A stretch of DNA of 64,000 nucleotides. It comes from Marivirga aurantiaca (GTDB lineage Bacteria > Bacteroidota > Bacteroidia > Cytophagales > Cyclobacteriaceae). Numbering within the stretch: position 1 is the first letter of the stretch; each line of letters begins with the position of its first letter. The position numbers and the translations under genes were made by a program. The notes under the pieces were generated by a model. That model saw only the letters and a list, made by a program, of their open reading frames with translations. It searched no databases and was not told where the DNA came from. Of the stretch, positions 7,865 to 16,035 are shown piece after piece. The stretch spans positions 62,001 through 126,000 of the forward strand of contig NZ_JAEQBW010000005.1 in assembly GCF_016679925.1 (NCBI RefSeq), written 5' to 3'.

Positions 7865-8521
7865 TCACAATTCAGCAATCACAGTTCTGCCGCCTTTGGT
7901 TTTATCGCCAATAGCTACATTTACTTTTGCATCCAAAGGCAAATAAATATCCACACGGGAACCGAATTTAATAAAACCAAACTCACCTCCCTGTTCTATC
8001 ATGTCTCCTTCCTTTACATACCATTTTATTCTGCGGGCAACTGCCCCGGCAATTTGTCTAAATAGCACTTCCACTCCATTATTTCCTTCCACTACAATAG
8101 TGGTACGCTCATTTTCAGTGCTGGATTTAGGGTGCCATGCTACCAGATATTTTCCTGCGTGGTACTTGCAAAATTTCACAACACCGGAAATCGGACTTCT
8201 GTTTACGTGTACATTCACCGGAGACATAAAAATTGAAATCTGCTTTCTTTTCTCGTTGAAATATTCCGTCTCTACCGTGTCTTCAATTACCACTACCTTA
8301 CCATCAGCAGGTGCCAGCACATGTTTCTCATTTGTATTAATTACAAATTTAGGGCTACGAAAAAACTGTAATATCAGGAGGTAAAAAATAATCATCACTC
8401 CAAGGATACTGTTGTTGACCCAACCAGGGGTTTCCACAAAGTATTCCAACAAATAAAACACCCCAACAAAAACAATCAGTGCTATAAATAAAATCTTTTT
8501 TCCTTCTTTATGTAAAGTCAT
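7865..8521 (-). CDS. psd: Phosphatidylserine decarboxylase family proenzyme
   Basis: 218 residues, the short Psd type common in Bacteroidota. Two N-terminal hydrophobic segments (about 8-27 and 37-54) anchor it in the inner membrane. APADGKVV (70-77), HVNRSPISG (105-113) and the self-cleavage site in KFGSRVD (Gly187-Ser188, which yields the pyruvoyl group) are all present. It makes phosphatidylethanolamine from phosphatidylserine. A TAnnTTTG-like -7 box (TATATTTG on the minus strand, 8550-8543) lies 22 bases before the start, right behind the gdh terminator, so it probably has its own promoter. cdsA, which feeds the same pathway, lies one gene upstream. Confidence 0.93.
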   Translation of the reverse strand: MTLHKEGKKILFIALIVFVGVFYLLEYFVETPGWVNNSILGVMIIFYLLILQFFRSPKFVINTNEKHVLAPADGKVVVIEDTVETEYFNEKRKQISIFMSPVNVHVNRSPISGVVKFCKYHAGKYLVAWHPKSSTENERTTIVVEGNNGVEVLFRQIAGAVARRIKWYVKEGDMIEQGGEFGFIKFGSRVDIYLPLDAKVNVAIGDKTKGGRTVIAEL

Positions 8522-8553
8522 TGGTCTTTAAGTATTTCTTTCCAAATATAAAA

Positions 8554-8576
8554 AAAGCGCAGATAAACTGCGCTTT
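8554..8576 (-). terminator. Rho-independent terminator after glutamate dehydrogenase gene
   Basis: AAAGCGCAG (8554-8562) and CTGCGCTTT (8568-8576) are perfectly complementary around a 5-base loop. On the minus strand the stem runs straight into six or seven T residues, 45 bases after the gdh stop. Confidence 0.88.
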
Positions 8577-8620
8577 AAATGGTATTTTATTGATTTCAAA
8601 GTCCGATTTGGATTTAAAAA

Positions 8621-9895
8621 TCAATACCCTCCACGGTATTTATATGTCTTGGCTACTTTGTCAATAGCTACTATATAAGCTGCAATTCTCATAGGCACAT
8701 CATAAGCAACAGATGTTTTATAAACTACTTCAAAAGCATCCTTCATAATTCTGTCTGAACGTCTGCTTACTCTTTCAGCAGTCCATTTGTAACCGAGTCT
8801 GTTTTGCACCCATTCGAAATAAGATACAGTCACACCACCGGCATTTGCTAAAATATCCGGGGCTACCATAATTCCTTTGTCGTTGATTATTTTATCGGCC
8901 TTTGCAGATGTAGGTCCATTGGCTCCCTCTACTATTAATTTCGCTTTGATATTGTTAGCGTTTTCAGCAGTTATCACATCTTCTTTGGCAGCAGGAATTA
9001 ATACGTCTACTTCCAAAGTCAAGATATCATTTCCATTTATTTTATCTGCCCCTGTGTATCCTTCTAAAGTGCCATTATTATTGTTACGGTATTCAATAGC
9101 TTCTTTTATATTAATACCTTTTTCGTTCACATAAGCACCTGAAATGTCGGATACAGAAACTATTGTCCCTCCTCTTTCTTCCAGCAGCAATGCGGCAAAA
9201 GAACCTACATTACCAAATCCCTGTACAGCAAAAGTTGCTTTATAAGGGTTGATCTTTAATTTTTCCATGGCAGCCAAAGCAGACACCATTACTCCACGAC
9301 CTGTAGCTTCCGTTCTTCCCAAAGAACCACCTAAAACGATTGGCTTTCCGGTAACCACAGCATTTACTGTCATACCTTTAGAGCGTGAATAAGCATCCAT
9401 CATCCATGCCATTTCCCTTGGGCCTGTTCCCATATCAGGAGCAGGAATATCCCTGTCCGGGCCAAAAACATCTACCATTGATTCCGTGTAGGAACGGGTT
9501 AATCGCTCAATTTCCCCGGAAGACATAGCTCTGGGATTACATTTAATCCCCCCTTTAGCACCACCATAAGGAATATCTACCACAGCACATTTCCATGTCA
9601 TCCATGCCGCCAAAGCCTTTACTTCATCAATATTCACTCCCATATCATATCTAACGCCTCCTTTTGAAGGGCCTAATATGGTAGAATGTATCACACGATA
9701 ACCTTCAAATACCTGAATGGAGCCATCGTCCATTGTAATTGGTAAAGAAACTATCACCTGTCGGGCAGGAGATTTTAGCACATTGTAAACTTCATCATCA
9801 AGGCCTAAATGTTGGGCAGCGATATGAAATCTAGACATCATCGATTCAAAAGGATTCTCTAAGTCTATAATTGGAGCCGGTTCTATATAACCCAT
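8621..9895 (-). CDS. gdhA: Glutamate (Glu/Leu/Phe/Val-family) dehydrogenase
   Basis: 424 residues, the hexameric NAD(P)-GDH length. The substrate domain holds KGGVRY (78-83), the catalytic-lysine segment PYGGAKGG with Lys114, and PAPDMGTG (151-158). The Rossmann domain has GFGNVG (226-231), and GANGPT follows near 345. The reaction is reversible oxidative deamination of glutamate to 2-oxoglutarate and ammonia. Cofactor preference cannot be settled by eye. It is monocistronic: a strong terminator follows and about 87 noncoding bases separate it from the upstream cdsA gene. Confidence 0.93.
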   Translation of the reverse strand: MGYIEPAPIIDLENPFESMMSRFHIAAQHLGLDDEVYNVLKSPARQVIVSLPITMDDGSIQVFEGYRVIHSTILGPSKGGVRYDMGVNIDEVKALAAWMTWKCAVVDIPYGGAKGGIKCNPRAMSSGEIERLTRSYTESMVDVFGPDRDIPAPDMGTGPREMAWMMDAYSRSKGMTVNAVVTGKPIVLGGSLGRTEATGRGVMVSALAAMEKLKINPYKATFAVQGFGNVGSFAALLLEERGGTIVSVSDISGAYVNEKGINIKEAIEYRNNNNGTLEGYTGADKINGNDILTLEVDVLIPAAKEDVITAENANNIKAKLIVEGANGPTSAKADKIINDKGIMVAPDILANAGGVTVSYFEWVQNRLGYKWTAERVSRRSDRIMKDAFEVVYKTSVAYDVPMRIAAYIVAIDKVAKTYKYRGGY

Positions 9896-9982
9896 AGTGT
9901 TTTTGTTATTTTTAAAAACTTTGCGGTAAAATTAATGATTTGTTAATTCATTTTTGTTTTTTTCGGCTGAAAGTTAAAGAAT

Positions 9983-10822
9983 TCAGTCGAAAAGCATTAA
10001 AAAAGCAGAAATAAATGGTGCAGCTAACAAAAGCCCGTCAAATCTGTCCAGAAAACCTCCATGGCCGGGAATGGTAGTACCTGAATCTTTAATATCCATG
10101 CTCCTTTTGAAGAGCGATTCCACCAAATCCCCATAGGTTCCTGCTATTACTATAATCCCCGCAATACACAACCACTGCCAGTCCTCAATTTCATCAAAGT
10201 TACTGGCCATAATAATGGCAAAAATAAAAGCGAGTATGGTTCCTCCAAGTGCCCCTTCCCATGTTTTTTTAGGTGAAATTCTTGCAAACAGTTTAGTTTT
10301 ACCAAATTTTACTCCTGCAAAATACGCCCCGGTATCACTTGCCCATAAAATGAATAGCGAACCTAATATAATTTGAAAACTGTAAGTGCCTTCATAAAAT
10401 ACGGCAATATGCAGCAAGGAAAAAGGCACAGCAACATAAATAATCCCCAGAAATGTAAAAGCTATATTGGTAAATGGTTTCTTATCATTCTTTTTGTAGA
10501 GCTTCACAAAATAAACAGTAGAGGCGATGGGTGCTATTGCAAAATAGATTTGTGGATTTAAATGCTCGGCTCTTACCAAAAATGTGATGGTATAAATGGA
10601 AAGCCCGGTAATAGTTCCCCAGAATTTCAGAGGGAGCATACCATCCAAGCCTACCAATTTGTAAAATTCCAGCTGGGTGAAAGCACACAAAACAAAAAAC
10701 ACTGCAAAATAGGTCCACTGTCCATATATAATAGCCGCCAAAATAATAAACACCCCTACAAGTGCTGCTATAATTCTTTGCGTTAAGTTATTGTACTTAT
10801 TCAAATTTGATCTCATTCTCAA
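9983..10822 (-). CDS. cdsA: Phosphatidate cytidylyltransferase
   Basis: 279 residues, integral membrane protein with about eight hydrophobic segments. The family signature lies at roughly 238-266: the KR-S-MDIKDS stretch, then IPGHGG, then DRFDGLL, which carries the metal-binding aspartates. It makes CDP-diacylglycerol, the precursor of phosphatidylserine and hence of the Psd substrate two genes away. The start overlaps the end of the DUF2007 gene by 26 bases (or 20 if the second ATG is used), which points to translational coupling. Confidence 0.94.
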   Translation of the reverse strand: MRMRSNLNKYNNLTQRIIAALVGVFIILAAIIYGQWTYFAVFFVLCAFTQLEFYKLVGLDGMLPLKFWGTITGLSIYTITFLVRAEHLNPQIYFAIAPIASTVYFVKLYKKNDKKPFTNIAFTFLGIIYVAVPFSLLHIAVFYEGTYSFQIILGSLFILWASDTGAYFAGVKFGKTKLFARISPKKTWEGALGGTILAFIFAIIMASNFDEIEDWQWLCIAGIIVIAGTYGDLVESLFKRSMDIKDSGTTIPGHGGFLDRFDGLLLAAPFISAFLMLFD

Positions 10823-11003
10823 TTATTTTAATTGCTCTCAGCACTTCATCTGAAGTCACCATTACTTCAAAATGCCCTAATTGGTAGGCCGAATCCTTCT
10901 TGTCAACTATGATAGGTTGGAGTTGCTGATCACTCAGAAAATCTTTTACTATTTCAGCACGATATAACTTATCGGTTGTGAAAATACTTTGCCATTTCGC
11001 CAT
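10797..11003 (-). CDS. DUF2007 small protein
   Basis: 68 residues, beta-alpha-beta DUF2007 fold (annotated elsewhere as putative signal transducing protein). It has the typical opening with a short-lived-helix pattern (YRAEIVKDFLSDQ) and a hydrophobic FEVMVTSDEVLRA core. There is no catalytic motif or membrane segment. It is wedged between cpbp (TAATG one-base overlap) and cdsA (26-base overlap), so it is co-translated with both. Function unknown. Confidence 0.82.
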   Translation of the reverse strand: MAKWQSIFTTDKLYRAEIVKDFLSDQQLQPIIVDKKDSAYQLGHFEVMVTSDEVLRAIKIIENEIKFE

Positions 11004-11938
11004 TATACCTCTCTCAACTTTACCTGCTTAATAAATTGATAAAAGAGAAACCCACATATTACCAACGAAAGTATAGACATTAATGGAGGCACACTGGAAT
11101 CAATTTCTTCTGCGTTCCAATCTTCTACCATTCTTGGCCCAAGGTACATTACTAAAACTGCCAAACCATTATTAATGAAATGCGCTACAATAGGATACCA
11201 GATATTGCCGGAATAATAATAAATATAACCAAAAAGTGCTCCCAGGAATATCCTTGGCACCACTCCGAAAAACTGTAAATGGAATACTCCAAAAATGACA
11301 GCAGTGATCCAGATGGCAATATGATGATTTTTTATACCTGCCAATAATTTATTTTGTAATAATCCGCGAAAGATCAACTCCTCACCAATAGCTGGCAAAA
11401 TGCCTATCACTAACATAGCCACCAGCATTTCTCCTATATTAACATAACTGCTCATAGCTTTTGTCAGTTCTATAAGCCTATCTTCCATGTTTCTGGCCCA
11501 AAGTTCAAAATCCTGCAGGAATTCGGGAAACTGAACATTCATATTCCATTCAATCACAATGGAATTGAAAAACATGAAACTAATAGTCATGAATATTACC
11601 AGCAAAATTCCTGAGAAGAATAAACTTTTTTGATGAAAATAGCTTTTAATGGTATCATGATCTATCACTTTGATAAAAAACAAGCCAAAAAGGGTAAAGC
11701 TCAAAAAATGACTGATTCCTTGCGCAGTATATAAAAACCTTTTGCTTTGTTCTGTAAAAGGTGGCTTTAAAACTTGTTCTATTTGATAGAAATCAATTCC
11801 GGAAACGAAAATAGCTATTAATGAACCAATTAGCTGGCCTATCAAATTGGCCGCAATGAACAATAATACAAGTGATAAAATCGACCTTAGAGGATTTTTA
11901 TCTTTAATTTGTGGGTTTTTATACTCGAAAGAATCCAT
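11003..11938 (-). CDS. CPBP (CAAX/Rce1-like) intramembrane metalloprotease family protein
   Basis: 311 residues, about eight membrane helices. All family motifs are present: EELIFR (186-191, two catalytic glutamates and arginine), GVFHLQFF with His220, and AHFINN with His253. It probably acts in the inner membrane on prenylated or membrane peptides; the substrate is unknown. It is the first gene of the cpbp-DUF2007-cdsA operon and lies only 38 bases from the divergent dusB start, so the promoters must overlap or lie within coding DNA. Confidence 0.9.
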   Translation of the reverse strand: MDSFEYKNPQIKDKNPLRSILSLVLLFIAANLIGQLIGSLIAIFVSGIDFYQIEQVLKPPFTEQSKRFLYTAQGISHFLSFTLFGLFFIKVIDHDTIKSYFHQKSLFFSGILLVIFMTISFMFFNSIVIEWNMNVQFPEFLQDFELWARNMEDRLIELTKAMSSYVNIGEMLVAMLVIGILPAIGEELIFRGLLQNKLLAGIKNHHIAIWITAVIFGVFHLQFFGVVPRIFLGALFGYIYYYSGNIWYPIVAHFINNGLAVLVMYLGPRMVEDWNAEEIDSSVPPLMSILSLVICGFLFYQFIKQVKLREV

Positions 11939-11976
11939 ATATAACGTAAATTTACATCAAAATTCAGATTTACAAA

Positions 11977-12975
11977 TTGGTAAAGATAGGAAACATAGAA
12001 TTAGGAGACTTTCCATTGCTTTTGGCACCGATGGAAGATGTCAGCGATCCTCCTTTCAGAGCAGTATGCAAAGAAAAAGGAGCAGATCTCATGTACACAG
12101 AATTTATTTCGTCTGAAGGATTAATCCGGAATGCGGAAAAAAGTGTGCAGAAACTGGACATTTATGATTACGAACGCCCTATAGGCATTCAGATTTTTGG
12201 GGACAAAATAGATTCAATGCGGGAAGCAGCTGCTATTGCTGAAGAGGCCAACCCTGAAATCATAGATATTAACTACGGCTGCCCGGTGAAAAAAGTAGCC
12301 TGTAAAGGTGCCGGGGCAGGTATTTTGTTGGACTTGCCTAAAATGCAAGCGATGACGGACGAGATAGTAAAGCAGGTAAACAAGCCCGTAACTGTTAAAA
12401 CCCGCCTTGGTTGGGATGACAGCACCATCAAAATTCAGGAAGTGGCCAAAAGGTTGCAGGATGTAGGAATCCAGGCACTATCCATCCACGGAAGAACCCG
12501 GCAACAAATGTATAAAGGCGAGGCCAACTGGGAATTTATTGCCAGGGTAAAGGAAGATCCCAACATTCATATCCCCATTTTTGGTAATGGCGATATTGAC
12601 TCTCCGCAAAAAGCCAAAGAATACAAAGAGAAATATGGTGTGGACGGTATCATGATCGGCAGGGCTGCCATTGGGTATCCATGGATCTTTAATGAGATCA
12701 AGCATTTTATGAAAACCGGAGAGCTTTTACCTGCTCCTGATTTAACCGAAAGAGTAGCTGTTGCCAAATCTCATTTGAAATTTTCTGTAGAATGGAAAGG
12801 TGAGAAAAAAGGCATTTTCGAAATGAGAAGACATTACACCAATTATTTCAAAGGAATTGTCAATTTCAAACCTTACAGAAGTCGATTGGTAGAAAGTGAC
12901 AGGTATGAAGATGTACTGGCTACTTTGGATGAAATCAATGAAGTGTTTTCAGCTCAAACGGAATTAAGTATATGA
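11977..12975 (+). CDS. dusB: tRNA-dihydrouridine synthase
   Basis: 332 residues. An FMN-binding TIM barrel with APMEDV (17-22) at the start, the catalytic cysteine in NYGCPVKK (Cys102), KTRLGW (about 141), HGRTRQQ (about 171) and IGRAAIGYPW near the end. It reduces uridines in tRNA D-loops. The start is a TTG: the frame is closed by TAA at 11947 and contains no ATG before the conserved region. The last four bases overlap the next gene (ATGA), which suggests coupled translation with the transporter. Confidence 0.93.
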   Translation: MVKIGNIELGDFPLLLAPMEDVSDPPFRAVCKEKGADLMYTEFISSEGLIRNAEKSVQKLDIYDYERPIGIQIFGDKIDSMREAAAIAEEANPEIIDINYGCPVKKVACKGAGAGILLDLPKMQAMTDEIVKQVNKPVTVKTRLGWDDSTIKIQEVAKRLQDVGIQALSIHGRTRQQMYKGEANWEFIARVKEDPNIHIPIFGNGDIDSPQKAKEYKEKYGVDGIMIGRAAIGYPWIFNEIKHFMKTGELLPAPDLTERVAVAKSHLKFSVEWKGEKKGIFEMRRHYTNYFKGIVNFKPYRSRLVESDRYEDVLATLDEINEVFSAQTELSI

Positions 12976-13865
12976 GTGAAAAGCCTGTTGCAAGTCCATT
13001 TCTGGTTTGGGGTTTACTTATCACACTTGCTTTAATCTGGGGGAGTTCATTTATACTAATTAAAAAAGGTTTACAGGTATTTTCAGCTGGTGAAGTCGGT
13101 GCTATACGTATTGTTTCGGCAGCTGTGGTGTTATTACCATTGGCACTTCCCAAGTTAAAAACATTAAATAAAAGACAATGGAAATGGCTTTTCATTTCCG
13201 GGATGCTCGGTAGCTTTGGCCCTGCGTTTCTATTTGCTTTTGCCCAAACCAGGCTGGAGAGCGGGGTGACAGGCGTATTAAATGCACTTACTCCAATCTT
13301 TGCATTGTTAGTTGGAGTGATGTTCTTCAGTGGCAAGTTGACCAAAAGAGATGGTATTGGCATCACATTAGGCTTTACAGGCACTATTTTATTGATTGTG
13401 GCAGGCTCTGGTGGTGATTTGGGCAACTTTAATTACTATGCCATTTTCGTGATTCTGGCTACTTTATGTTATGGCTTTAACCTGAACATAGTCAAATTCC
13501 AGTTCAGCATATTAACCCCTAAAATAATCACTAGCATTTCGATTTTTCTTATCAGCCCTATTGCCGTCTATTATTTATTCGGAATGAGTGATTTTGTTTT
13601 AAAAATGCAAACAGAACCAGGGGCAGGCTTGGGTTTATTTTATATAAGTATTTTAGGAGTAGTTGGAACTGCCATTGCACTTATCATGTTTAACCGGCTA
13701 GTACAATTGACCTCACCGGTCTTCACAAGTTTTGTTACTTACCTGATTCCGATTGTTGCTGTTGTATGGGGATTGCTAGATGGAGAGGTATTATTTACCG
13801 GCCATTACATTGGAATTGTTTTTATTATAATAGGTGTGGCATTTGCCAACAGACGTAACAAATAA
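12972..13865 (+). CDS. DMT-superfamily (EamA) transporter
   Basis: 297 residues, ten predicted membrane helices arranged as two EamA repeats (about 10-140 and 155-290). It opens with the typical WGSSFILIKKGL after helix 1, and a proline-rich LTPIFALLVG motif lies in the first repeat. It is probably an exporter of amino acids or metabolites at the inner membrane; the substrate is not predictable. It overlaps dusB by four bases. Confidence 0.9.
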   Translation: MSEKPVASPFLVWGLLITLALIWGSSFILIKKGLQVFSAGEVGAIRIVSAAVVLLPLALPKLKTLNKRQWKWLFISGMLGSFGPAFLFAFAQTRLESGVTGVLNALTPIFALLVGVMFFSGKLTKRDGIGITLGFTGTILLIVAGSGGDLGNFNYYAIFVILATLCYGFNLNIVKFQFSILTPKIITSISIFLISPIAVYYLFGMSDFVLKMQTEPGAGLGLFYISILGVVGTAIALIMFNRLVQLTSPVFTSFVTYLIPIVAVVWGLLDGEVLFTGHYIGIVFIIIGVAFANRRNK

Positions 13866-14013
13866 TAGTTGAACTATTCTAACAATCAACAAATTATAAT
13901 CCTAAAATTATGATCTCTCGAATTGATTACACGTAATTATAATTCGATAATAATTTTTGGTTTTTCAACAAAGGTTATAATTTAGTGCGCAAATTAACTT
14001 AATAAAGATCGAC

Positions 14014-14400
14014 ATGAGTGATAAAGTAAAAACAAGATATACCTCTGAGGAGTTAGTAGAGTTTGAAGAGTTAATTACCCAAAAGCTTGAGAAAGCAAAA
14101 CAAGAATTTAATTATATAAAAACCATCATCACTCGTTCCGCTGATTCGGGAACTGATGGAACGGTTGGCAATGTAAAAGTACTTGAGGATGGTGCCGATA
14201 CCATGGAAAAAGAAAACATGAACCAACTGGCAGCCAGACAACAGAAGTTTATCAAGAATTTAGAGAATGCATTAGTAAGAATTAAAAATGGCACTTATGG
14301 AATATGCTCAGAAACGGGTAAATTAATTCCTAAAGAAAGATTAAGAGCCGTACCACATACTACACAATCTATTGAAGCAAAGTTGGCTCAGGATAACTAG
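14014..14400 (+). CDS. DksA/TraR-family protein with degenerate zinc finger
   Basis: 128 residues: an N-terminal coiled coil (about 10-90) and a C-terminal DksA-like tail with GTYGICSETGKLIPKERLRAVP. Classical DksA has four zinc-binding cysteines here. This protein keeps one (in YGIC), and the other positions read T, H and S, so zinc binding is unlikely. The same pattern is, as I recall, common in Bacteroidota homologues. It may bind the secondary channel of RNA polymerase and respond to (p)ppGpp, but the coiled-coil tip acidic residues need checking. The stop overlaps the GTG start of scpB by one base. Confidence 0.86.
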   Translation: MSDKVKTRYTSEELVEFEELITQKLEKAKQEFNYIKTIITRSADSGTDGTVGNVKVLEDGADTMEKENMNQLAARQQKFIKNLENALVRIKNGTYGICSETGKLIPKERLRAVPHTTQSIEAKLAQDN

Positions 14401-14963
14401 TGGATTTCCTGCTCAATCATATTGAAGCATTAATATTTTGTGCCACCTCTCCTTTAAAAATACAGGAAATGCAAAGGTGTCTTTCAGAAATGTTTGAAGC
14501 TGATGTTCCTTTGGAAGATATTGAAGTAGCATTGGAAAAAATCCTCAAGAAATATGAGGGTGATGAATTTTCTTTCCAGGTAGAAAAAATAGCTGGCGGA
14601 TATCAATTCATGACCAAACCTTCGTATCAGGCAAGTATTGGCATTATGTTGAAGCAGCAGTCTAAAAAAAGACTTTCCACTTCAGCTCTGGAAACACTTT
14701 CAATTATTGCGTATAAACAACCCATTACCAAAGGTGAAATGGAACAGATTCGTGGTGTAAACTGCGATTATACTGTACAAAAATTACTGGAAAAGGAATT
14801 GGTTGAAATAAAAGGAAAAGCAGATGCCATAGGGAGACCCATCCTATATGGAACCAGTCAAAATTTTATGGAGTATTTTGGCATTAATGATTTAAAAGAT
14901 TTGCCAACACCAAAAGATTTTAGTCAGGAAGAAAATCAAATAGGACAGGAAAGTGAGGAATAA
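14400..14963 (+). CDS. scpB: Segregation and condensation protein B
   Basis: 187 residues, two winged-helix domains. LSTSALETLSIIAYKQPITKGEM and the following RGVNCDY are family hallmarks. ScpB is the kleisin-associated subunit of the Smc-ScpAB condensin and acts on the nucleoid. The start is GTG, sharing its G with the stop codon of the DksA-like gene. The C-terminal tail (about 165-187) is acidic and glutamine-rich. scpA is not adjacent in this window. Confidence 0.92.
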   Translation: MDFLLNHIEALIFCATSPLKIQEMQRCLSEMFEADVPLEDIEVALEKILKKYEGDEFSFQVEKIAGGYQFMTKPSYQASIGIMLKQQSKKRLSTSALETLSIIAYKQPITKGEMEQIRGVNCDYTVQKLLEKELVEIKGKADAIGRPILYGTSQNFMEYFGINDLKDLPTPKDFSQEENQIGQESEE

Positions 14964-15134
14964 CCATTTTCCTGTCTTACTTTTGATGTTCAATCTTATT
15001 ACTTCTTAAGATTTAACTGATATTTCAAAAATTATTATCTTATTACCACTTTCACTCAGCTTAACATAATTGAAGTGTTGATTAATAGGATCAACACACT
15101 AAACAATTAAGTAAAAGCTCAATTCAACATCATT

Positions 15135-15971
15135 ATGGCTAAGAAACCTTTCAAGAAGAAATTTACTAAAAATCTGGCTCCAAAAGAGACTCCCGATTAT
15201 GATATGAAAAGGATCAAGGCTATAGAAGAAAAGAAATCATCTGTAGCTCCTAAAGATCCGACTGAAGGAATAAGGCTTAACAAGTATATTTCCAATTCAG
15301 GCATTTGCTCCAGAAGGGAGGCCGATCAATTAATAGCTGATGGAAAAATCAAAGTAAATAAAAAAGTAGTGACTGAAATGGGCTACAAAGTAATGCCCAG
15401 AGATGAAGTTTATTATGAAGGGAAACCTCTTACCAGGGAGAAACTGGTTTATGTACTACTAAATAAGCCTAAAGGATTTCTTACTACTATGGATGATCCC
15501 AAGGAAAGAAAAACAGTCATGGAGCTTATAAAAACTGCTTGTGAGGAACGCATCTATCCTGTTGGCAGGTTGGACAGGAACACTACGGGACTATTGCTCT
15601 TTACTAATGATGGTGATTTAGCAAAAAAGCTTACCCATCCATCTCATAAAGTCAGAAAAATTTATCAGGTAGAACTGGACAAGCCCATAGAAGAGAAAGA
15701 TTTCCTGGCCATTGAAGCAGGTATCACCTTAGAAGACGGCATCGCTTCAGTTGAAAAAATTGCTGTCTTAACTCCAGACATGTTAAAAATAGGAGTTGAA
15801 GTAATAACTACTAAAAACAGAATTGTAAGAAGGGTATTCGAGCATCTAGGATATGATGTAGTAAAGCTTGACCGAACTATTTATGGTGGCTTAACCAAAA
15901 AGAACCTTACCAGAGGAAGGTGGAGATACTTAACCGAAAGAGAAGTGATCAGTTTAAAACATTTCAAATAA
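15135..15971 (+). CDS. Pseudouridine synthase of the RluB/RsuA family
   Basis: 278 residues. A lysine-rich N-terminal tail (1-40) is followed by an S4 RNA-binding domain (about 46-95, IRLNKYISNSGICSRREA) and the catalytic domain with YPVGRLDRNTTGLL, catalytic Asp147. It isomerises uridine in ribosomal RNA, probably 23S like RluB. Distinguishing RluB from RluE/RluF/RsuA by eye is not safe. It lies 171 bases after scpB, so it may have its own promoter; scpB and this gene are often neighbours in other bacteria. Confidence 0.91.
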   Translation: MAKKPFKKKFTKNLAPKETPDYDMKRIKAIEEKKSSVAPKDPTEGIRLNKYISNSGICSRREADQLIADGKIKVNKKVVTEMGYKVMPRDEVYYEGKPLTREKLVYVLLNKPKGFLTTMDDPKERKTVMELIKTACEERIYPVGRLDRNTTGLLLFTNDGDLAKKLTHPSHKVRKIYQVELDKPIEEKDFLAIEAGITLEDGIASVEKIAVLTPDMLKIGVEVITTKNRIVRRVFEHLGYDVVKLDRTIYGGLTKKNLTRGRWRYLTEREVISLKHFK

Positions 15972-16035
15972 AGCATTAAACGTTTATTTGAAAAAATACT
16001 ACAAGTGTTTTCTAACTTTGCATGATTGGATGATT

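Noticed and set aside
8001-8384. 127-codon frame opposite psd
   Set aside because: Entirely antisense to a well-supported gene, with no domain or start signal of its own.
9896-9982. Terminator-like inverted repeat after cdsA
   Set aside because: The stem has an internal mismatch and is followed by A rather than T residues on the relevant strand.
12935-13426. 163-codon frame opposite dusB end and the DMT transporter
   Set aside because: Serine/proline/asparagine-rich antisense shadow of a membrane protein gene.
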